From: an uncultured Prevotella sp.
GTDB lineage: Bacteria; Bacteroidota; Bacteroidia; Bacteroidales; Bacteroidaceae
Length of the DNA: 64,000 nucleotides
Direction of reading: 5' to 3'
NCBI GenBank assembly: GCA_905233165.1
Contig: CAJODL010000001.1
Location: forward strand, 393,313 to 457,312
Under the pieces are notes generated by a model, which was not told where the DNA came from, did not search any database, and saw only the letters and a program-made list of their open reading frames with translations. The position numbers were made by a program, and so were the translations under genes. Positions 61,444 to 64,000 of the stretch are shown here, piece after piece. Each line of letters starts with the position of its first letter. Position 1 is the stretch's first letter.

Positions 61444-62200
61444 TAATCCCCCCCACAAGGTCTATTTTACGTTCTTTCTGTTCTGCCGTGGCATGACGTT
61501 CAAGGAAGTCGGAACAGTTGATATCCATATGATAGGCGTCTCTGGCCTGCTCTGCTATCTCTTGCCATGCAAGGTAACTTGTCATGGTGCAGTCAGTACT
61601 GGGAAAGAGGGTTACATTATTTCCCCGTAGAGGCTCCAGCTGGTCAATAGTGAAATTGACGGGATAGACGGTGGCAAGCCAATGGCACTCCGGATAGAAC
61701 TCTGAGAGCAATACGGCAGATTTCTCACTTTCTACGATGGCAACGGGCTTCTCTGTGTCCACGGTGAGATGTAGTCCGAACAGGCAGTGCCTTGCATGCC
61801 AGCAGTCCAGCAGTTTAGGATTCCGCCTGCGCAGCATCACCGATACCCACTGATTGTCAATATGTCCGTCATGTACAGCGCCCATCTCGTCTATCATCCA
61901 GAATATCGGCAGCCCCTTTCTGCTTCTGCCAAGCATATAGCGCTCACAAGCGCTGTGCATCTGTTCTGTCGTCAATAGCCCTGCGTCTATGAAGGGACGG
62001 AAGAAATCCAGCTCGTTACAGCGGCATTTCTCCACCATCCTCATCGTGGGTATTATAAAGGCCGCTTCTTCGGCAGCGGCAGAAGGGTCTTTCGGCTGCA
62101 CGCAAAGTTCATCGTTGACAACAGAGATGTTGAGTCCCAGTTCCTCACCGACGTTCTTGAACGTTGCCTGCATCAAATCACTTAGCTTCATATTCTCCAA
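61436..62200 (-). CDS. Toprim/DUF6371-like replication protein
   Basis: 254 residues. PIFWMIDEMG, then VAIVESEKSAVLLSEFYPEC is the Toprim-like part (Glu in the ESEK motif) seen in DUF6371 and primase-like proteins of Bacteroidales elements. Later VTLFPSTDCT holds the second acidic site (usual D-x-D is PSTD here). Likely helps DNA replication or priming of the element together with the AAA protein upstream. Confidence moderate because the family is diverged. Confidence 0.65.
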   Translation of the reverse strand: MENMKLSDLMQATFKNVGEELGLNISVVNDELCVQPKDPSAAAEEAAFIIPTMRMVEKCRCNELDFFRPFIDAGLLTTEQMHSACERYMLGRSRKGLPIFWMIDEMGAVHDGHIDNQWVSVMLRRRNPKLLDCWHARHCLFGLHLTVDTEKPVAIVESEKSAVLLSEFYPECHWLATVYPVNFTIDQLEPLRGNNVTLFPSTDCTMTSYLAWQEIAEQARDAYHMDINCSDFLERHATAEQKERKIDLVGGIMN

Positions 62201-62210
62201 ACGGTAATTA

Positions 62211-62265
62211 TATTAAAAATTAAATTATAATAGCCCCCTATACAGGGGGGGCTATATTTAATTTT
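62211..62265 (-). terminator. Long hairpin between the AAA gene and the Toprim gene
   Basis: AAATTAAAT...ATAGCCCCC pairs with GGGGGGCTAT...ATTTAATTT; the core TAGCCCCC/GGGGGGCTA has loop TATACA. It directly follows the stop of the AAA gene and could terminate or attenuate transcription. Confidence 0.7.
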
Positions 62266-62266
62266 A

Positions 62267-63133
62267 TTATTTATACCGTTCCCTTTTTTTGGAGTTCAGG
62301 GAACCAGTACAATCTACCACCTGACCATCATTCTCCAACTGGTAGAATATTTTGCTTTTCATCCGCATCCGTCTTGAAAGGCATTGGGTTACTTTGAAGG
62401 TTTCACTGTCTTCGATAAACTCACACCGATACACCTCAAAGGCTTTGTTAGTCAGTTCCGTTCCGATGCTTCCGCGCATGTTATGGTCAGCCTCGCTCTT
62501 GTTCTGGTGCAGCACATTGACGATGCAGCAGTTGTTCTTCTGTGCCAGCATCATCAGCTGCTCCATGATCTGCGTTGCCTGTACGGCATCGTTGATGTCA
62601 GTCACGAGGTCCTTTATGCCATCGATTATAACCAAATCAGGATGCAGGGTGTTTATCGCCACCTCCATTAGTTCCCTTCGCGTCTCATAACCCAGTCCGC
62701 GAAGATTGTAGGAATAGAAACATTCGTCAAAGCCATTGATATTGCCTGCCATCGGAATGATTCTCTTCAGCATAATCTCCTGTGTACTCTGTTGGCTCTG
62801 TTCTGTGTCGAGCCACAATACCCGTAGCGGTCCTTCATTGTCGGCTGCTATTCTTTCAAGGGCAAGGACTTTGTTTGTCAGACAGCATGCCATGATCATG
62901 CTGAGGAAGAGTGTCTTTCCGCTCTTTGCCTTACCGCATACTGCCACTAACTCTCCACGATAGAAACACGGCACGTCATACGCCCGGAAAAGCGTTTCCA
63001 TCGGAGGTAATGCAGTAGTTGGTGTCACACGGTATCTTGCCAGCAGTTCAATGGGTGTCAGTTCATCATCAGAGAGCTCCCGCCTCTGTGGCAGAGCCTC
63101 CCTTACCTGACTGAATAAATCTATCTTGTTCAT
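62267..63133 (-). CDS. RepA/KaiC-like AAA ATPase
   Basis: 288 residues. Walker A GKAKSGKT (67-74), Walker B DLVIIDGIKDL, and the helicase-like VNVLHQNKSEAD with QNK. It resembles the RepA/DnaB-type ATPases of plasmids and prophages, with a RecA fold. Probably loads or powers replication of the element. The lysine-rich end SLNSKKRERYK is basic. Confidence 0.78.
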   Translation of the reverse strand: MNKIDLFSQVREALPQRRELSDDELTPIELLARYRVTPTTALPPMETLFRAYDVPCFYRGELVAVCGKAKSGKTLFLSMIMACCLTNKVLALERIAADNEGPLRVLWLDTEQSQQSTQEIMLKRIIPMAGNINGFDECFYSYNLRGLGYETRRELMEVAINTLHPDLVIIDGIKDLVTDINDAVQATQIMEQLMMLAQKNNCCIVNVLHQNKSEADHNMRGSIGTELTNKAFEVYRCEFIEDSETFKVTQCLSRRMRMKSKIFYQLENDGQVVDCTGSLNSKKRERYK

Positions 63134-63140
63134 TTTTGTC

Positions 63141-63213
63141 TATAATTCTTAAACTCTTAAACATTTAAACTTCTTGAACTGACTATAAACACTAAACTTT
63201 AAACTCTAAACTT
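63141..63213. repeat. Heptanucleotide array, CTTTAAA/CTCTAAA type
   Basis: Degenerate 7-base units fill the gap and run into the end of the next gene: the last eight codons (KSLEFKV and TAG) of the 63192-63497 ORF are read from them. Confidence 0.8.
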
Positions 63214-63497
63214 TTCATCCCTCTCACCCACTGCAGGATTTCCTCACCTGCCTTGTTCCAGTCACTGATAAACTCCTCGTCAGTCTGAAAGTGTGCCTTG
63301 CATGCCATAATCTTAAAGAACTTGGTCACACTGATGTCCATAGGCTCGTCAGGTTTCAGCCACTTACCGTTGATGCCGTGTTTTTCGATGAATGTTGTCA
63401 GTCCTCTTTGTTTCTTTACTTGAGACAGTAGAAGTTGTACTGCCATCATTGCCAATCCTGTTTCCAGAACAGGAATCTTCTTTGAAGTAAAACTCAT
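63192..63497 (-). CDS. Unknown protein of the mobile module
   Basis: 101 residues: start MSFTSKKIPVLETGLAMMAV, then ISVTKFFKIMACKAHFQTDEE. No family recognised; no signal or membrane segment. First gene of the minus-strand module with AAA and Toprim genes. Its 3' end is heptad sequence, so the native C-terminus may have been changed. Confidence 0.6.
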   Translation of the reverse strand: MSFTSKKIPVLETGLAMMAVQLLLSQVKKQRGLTTFIEKHGINGKWLKPDEPMDISVTKFFKIMACKAHFQTDEEFISDWNKAGEEILQWVRGMKSLEFKV

Positions 63498-63527
63498 AGT
63501 TGTAATTTTGAAATGTGTTTTTATCCG

Positions 63528-63542
63528 TGGGGACTATCCCCA
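63528..63542. promoter_or_regulatory. Palindrome upstream of the module
   Basis: TGGGGA-CTA-TCCCCA, perfect arms, 30 bases before the ATG at 63497. A possible regulator site. Confidence 0.4.
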
Positions 63543-63660
63543 TTTGGAAATCGCTTCAAAATTACTCCTATGTGCAGAAACCATGCTGACTACTATATCG
63601 TCAGCGTTGTTAAAAACTTTAACTCAAAATATGCGGTTTTAATATTCTTTCACTTGTATT

Positions 63661-63753
63661 TTTGTTGCAATTACATATCCCAAAATAGCCATAAAACTCA
63701 CCTTAACGCATTGATATTATGTAAGATAATGCATAAAATCCAATTGCAACAAA
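63661..63753. repeat. 12-bp inverted repeat spaced by 69 bases
   Basis: TTTGTTGCAATT (63661-63672) and AATTGCAACAAA (63742-63753) match perfectly. Inside lies GCATT...AATGC (63708-63732). The gap 63498-63829 has no gene; it holds this, the palindrome at 63528 and the promoter below. Confidence 0.7.
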
Positions 63754-63776
63754 TTTTCAGCAAAATATAGAAAATC

Positions 63777-63808
63777 CTTGCACGTTAAATAAAAAAGATG
63801 TACCTTTG
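63777..63808 (+). promoter_or_regulatory. Promoter of the lipoprotein gene
   Basis: CTTG (63777-63780), 20 bases, TACCTTTG (63801-63808), 21 bases before the ATG. Confidence 0.72.
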
Positions 63809-63829
63809 TATGCAGCAATTTAAAAAAAT

Positions 63830-64000
63830 ATGAGAAAGATATATAACTACATCCTAATAGCTTGCTTAGCTTCTTTGGTAATGGCTTGTAATGCACAACA
63901 GCCCCAAAAGAAGGAGGAAATTAAGTGTGACAGCACTAAATCATGTAGACATATTGATGTACTCCCAAGTATTGGCACCGATAAAGATGAGGTTTTAAGA
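63830..64000 (+). CDS. Lipoprotein of unknown function (partial, runs off the edge)
   Basis: Starts MRKIYNYILIACLASLVMAC with lipobox Cys20, then NAQQPQKKEEIKCDSTKSC and more. 57 codons are visible. The remaining sequence is too short to place. It has its own promoter and is divergent from the mobile module. Confidence 0.7.
   Translation, partial: MRKIYNYILIACLASLVMACNAQQPQKKEEIKCDSTKSCRHIDVLPSIGTDKDEVLR

Noticed and set aside
63513..63770. 85-codon frame left of the lipoprotein
   Set aside because: It runs through palindromes and the 12-bp inverted repeat, has no motif and odd composition.
1..64000. CRISPR array
   Set aside because: No direct repeats of 24-40 bases with unique spacers; the 7-base and 22-base repeats have the wrong size, and no cas gene is seen.
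1..64000. Insertion sequence as cause of the 1-4 kb rearrangement
   Set aside because: No transposase fragment or matching terminal inverted repeats with target duplication are found at the junctions.

Overview
The window looks like a chromosomal segment of a Bacteroidales bacterium, most likely Prevotellaceae. The signs are promoters of the Bacteroidetes type (TTTG-N19/20-TAnnTTTG), a Bacteroidetes-style dcw cluster, BspA-like surface proteins, a glycine-lipid acyltransferase pair, a B12 uptake locus with BtuG- and DUF4465-type proteins, a smalltalk/HU/DUF4248 mobile module, and intergenic heptanucleotide arrays. Several genes carry single-base frameshifts. These may be real decay or assembly error, which cannot be told apart here.

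Layout. 1-4.1 kb is a rearranged accessory patch: a frameshifted BspA-like gene, a secreted protein with a ubiquitin-like domain, two related 45-residue ORFs, remnants of cdd, gluQRS and a surface protein, and a partial duplication of the serine acetyltransferase gene. 4.07-11.6 kb (minus) is a nine-gene sulfur operon: PLP Cys/Met enzyme, DsrE-like, TusA-like, family 2B encapsulin shell with a cyclic-nucleotide-binding domain, SufS-type cysteine desulfurase (probable cargo), ThiS-like carrier, ThiF/MoeB-like E1, JAMM peptidase, CysE. 11.8-16.8 kb holds an M16 peptidase, an orphan FecE/BtuD-type ATPase with an apparent in-frame repeat insertion, and a dGTPase. 16.8-32.2 kb is the dcw cluster, mraZ to ftsZ, with a candidate MraZ operator. 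32.4-38.7 kb holds housekeeping genes (gpmI, ung, DUF3109, gyrB, rpsT, tRNA-Glu, recO). 38.7-44.4 kb holds a glycine-lipid pair (glsB frameshifted), a purine salvage operon (Tsx-like channel, NCS2 permease, xpt) and nagB. 44.4-46.1 kb holds a membrane-anchored AraC-type regulator between two candidate small RNAs. 46.1-55.6 kb (minus) is a riboswitch-controlled cobalamin uptake operon without an adjacent ATPase. 55.7-59.5 kb holds a secreted protein, an HI0933-family flavoprotein and hipBA. 59.5-63.5 kb is a prophage/ICE-like cargo module with no integrase in the window. A lipoprotein gene runs off the right edge.

How parts work together. In the sulfur operon the desulfurase would release sulfur from cysteine inside the encapsulin. 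TusA/DsrE and the ThiS-E1-JAMM set are ready-made sulfur carriers, and CysE plus the PLP enzyme could rebuild a thiol amino acid. The B12 operon encodes an outer-membrane receptor, surface binding proteins, a periplasmic binding protein and an inner-membrane permease. The orphan ATPase about 31 kb away could supply the missing motor.

A cross-cutting feature is a set of arrays with a strict 7-bp period (GGTTAAN, GGTCAAA, CTCTAAA, AATTCAT, TTCAATG, GTAAGAT types). They sit between genes, often supply the stop codon of the upstream ORF, and in places lie inside coding sequence. The two cysE copies differ by exactly one such unit in length, which suggests the arrays grow and shrink.
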